Assembly: GCA_019236035.1 (NCBI GenBank)
Contig: JAFAJU010000586.1
Location: forward strand, 1 to 7,333
From: Verrucomicrobiota bacterium
Lineage (GTDB): Bacteria; Verrucomicrobiota; Verrucomicrobiia; Chthoniobacterales; JAFAMB01
Length of the DNA: 7,333 bases
Direction of reading: 5' to 3'
In this document: positions 7,020 through 7,333 of the stretch, piece by piece
Layout: every line of letters starts with the position of its first letter
How positions within the stretch are numbered: position 1 is the stretch's first letter
Made by a program: the position numbers and the translations under genes
Notes under the pieces: generated by a model
Databases searched by the model: none
What the model was told of the DNA's origin: nothing
The model's input: the letters and a program-made list of their open reading frames with translations, nothing else

Positions 7020-7124
7020 CTGGAGGGGCGTTGCTTGCAACGCCTTCGGCCGACAGGCCGAAAGGCCTCTGAAGCGCCATCGATGAGAACCCCGCAAAAG
7101 GAGCTGCAAGCAGCTCCCCTCCAG
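7020..7124. repeat. Paired inverted palindromic units, REP/BIME-like element
   Basis: Two 25-bp units lie in opposite orientation at 7020-7044 and 7100-7124. Each has a 9-bp tail (ctggagggg / cccctccag) and contains an 8-bp hairpin with a 2-nt loop (7027-7044 and 7100-7117). Comparing one unit with the reverse complement of the other, 21 of 25 positions match. The four differences fall as two pairs that keep the stem paired (C-G to A-T and T-A to C-G). Between them is a third hairpin, ttcggcc at 7045-7051 with ggccgaa at 7056-7062, loop gaca. The layout resembles paired REP elements (BIMEs), which are usually spread by a RAYT transposase elsewhere in the genome. No transposase is in the window. 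Confidence 0.8.
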
Positions 7125-7172
7125 GATCCAGGGCTCCAGGCTGCCGCAAGTTTTGAGTTTTTGATTTAGTCT

Positions 7173-7220
7173 AGCCTGCATCGCTCACAAATCTTCAGAG
7201 ATTTGTGAGCGATGCAGGCT
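7173..7220. repeat. Perfect 22-bp inverted repeat with 4-nt loop
   Basis: Bases 7173-7194 are exactly complementary to 7199-7220, leaving only tcag as the loop. No T-tract follows in either direction, so an intrinsic terminator is not well supported. The perfect pairing suggests a miniature mobile palindrome or a structured RNA, or selection to keep the stem. Confidence 0.85.
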
Positions 7221-7223
7221 CAG

Positions 7224-7261
7224 GCAGCAGAATCTCCGGCTACGCCGGACCATTCTGCTGC
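7224..7261. repeat. Two-part hairpin next to the 22-bp palindrome
   Basis: An outer 10-bp stem (gcagcagaat at 7224-7233 with attctgctgc at 7252-7261) encloses a 6-bp stem (tccggc at 7235-7240 with gccgga at 7244-7249, loop tac). A small 1-by-2 internal bulge separates them. It starts 3 nt after the preceding palindrome, so the two may form one composite repeat. Confidence 0.75.
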
Positions 7262-7333
7262 TCTTTGAAGAGAAGAGTTTAGAAACAGGTTGTTACGAAT
7301 CCTCAATTGTAAAACAGGCTCTTGAACAGACGC

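Larger units (their letters stand above)
6939..7333. other. Non-coding region dominated by palindromic repeats
   Basis: No frame here looks like a gene; the two minus-strand frames that cross it read straight through the palindromes. Just after the histidine kinase stub is a small stem (tgttag at 6957-6962 with ctaaca at 6971-6976) without a T-tract. The main content is the three repeat structures listed separately (7020-7124, 7173-7220, 7224-7261) and a trailing short hairpin, ctctt at 7261-7265 with aagag at 7268-7272. Nothing recognisable is seen in 7273-7333. Confidence 0.7.

Noticed and set aside
6910..7181. Two minus frames (79 and 77 residues) across the right-end repeats
   Set aside because: They run through the palindromes in two different frames and have no domain likeness or credible start.
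7173..7220. Intrinsic terminator at the 22-bp palindrome
   Set aside because: There is no T-tract on either side and no intact gene ends directly before it within the window.
7020..7261. CRISPR array
   Set aside because: The repeats are inverted hairpins of different sequence, not regularly spaced direct repeats, and no cas gene is present.

Overview
The window reads as ordinary chromosomal DNA from a moderately GC-rich soil- or water-type bacterium. The best guess is Verrucomicrobiota, with Acidobacteriota as the main alternative. The guess rests on gene style: an extracytoplasmic-function (ECF) sigma factor overlapping a large zinc-ribbon/Ser-Thr kinase/TolB-like/TPR receptor, a secreted phosphoesterase of the AcpA/phospholipase C type, and dense palindromic intergenic repeats. 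No single gene fixes the taxonomy.

Layout, left to right. Positions 2-136 (+) hold the last 44 codons of an unidentified gene that enters from the left edge. It converges on a secreted phosphoesterase at 193-1611 (-). Next, also on the minus strand, are the receptor kinase (1792-4641), the ECF sigma factor (4638-5441) and a LysR-type regulator (5591-6607). Minus-strand transcription order is therefore lysR, sigma factor, kinase, phosphoesterase. Sigma factor and kinase overlap by 4 nt (ATGA) and are surely one translationally coupled unit. The phosphoesterase lies about 180 nt beyond the kinase with a small GC-rich hairpin between, so it may be a separate unit. The lysR gene is separated from the sigma factor by 149 nt containing a perfect 14-bp inverted repeat.

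On the plus strand, starting about 45 nt from the lysR start codon, is the C-terminal stub of a histidine kinase ATPase domain (about 6651-6938). It is cut just after where the N-box should be, which marks an old rearrangement joint next to lysR. The final ~395 bases have no convincing gene but hold a run of strong palindromes. These are two inverted copies of a 25-bp hairpin unit whose differences are compensatory, a perfect 22-bp stem with a 4-nt loop, and a further two-part hairpin.

Functional picture: the kinase has a cytoplasmic catalytic domain, one membrane span and a predicted extracytoplasmic TolB-like/TPR region. With no anti-sigma gene beside the sigma factor, the simplest inference is that the kinase senses something outside the cytoplasm and controls the sigma factor, possibly by phosphorylation. 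Whether the adjacent secreted phosphoesterase is an output of that circuit is unknown. I see no CRISPR array, tRNA, rRNA, intact transposase or phage gene. The most noteworthy items are the sigma/kinase pair, the repeat cluster at the right end and the decapitated histidine kinase beside lysR.
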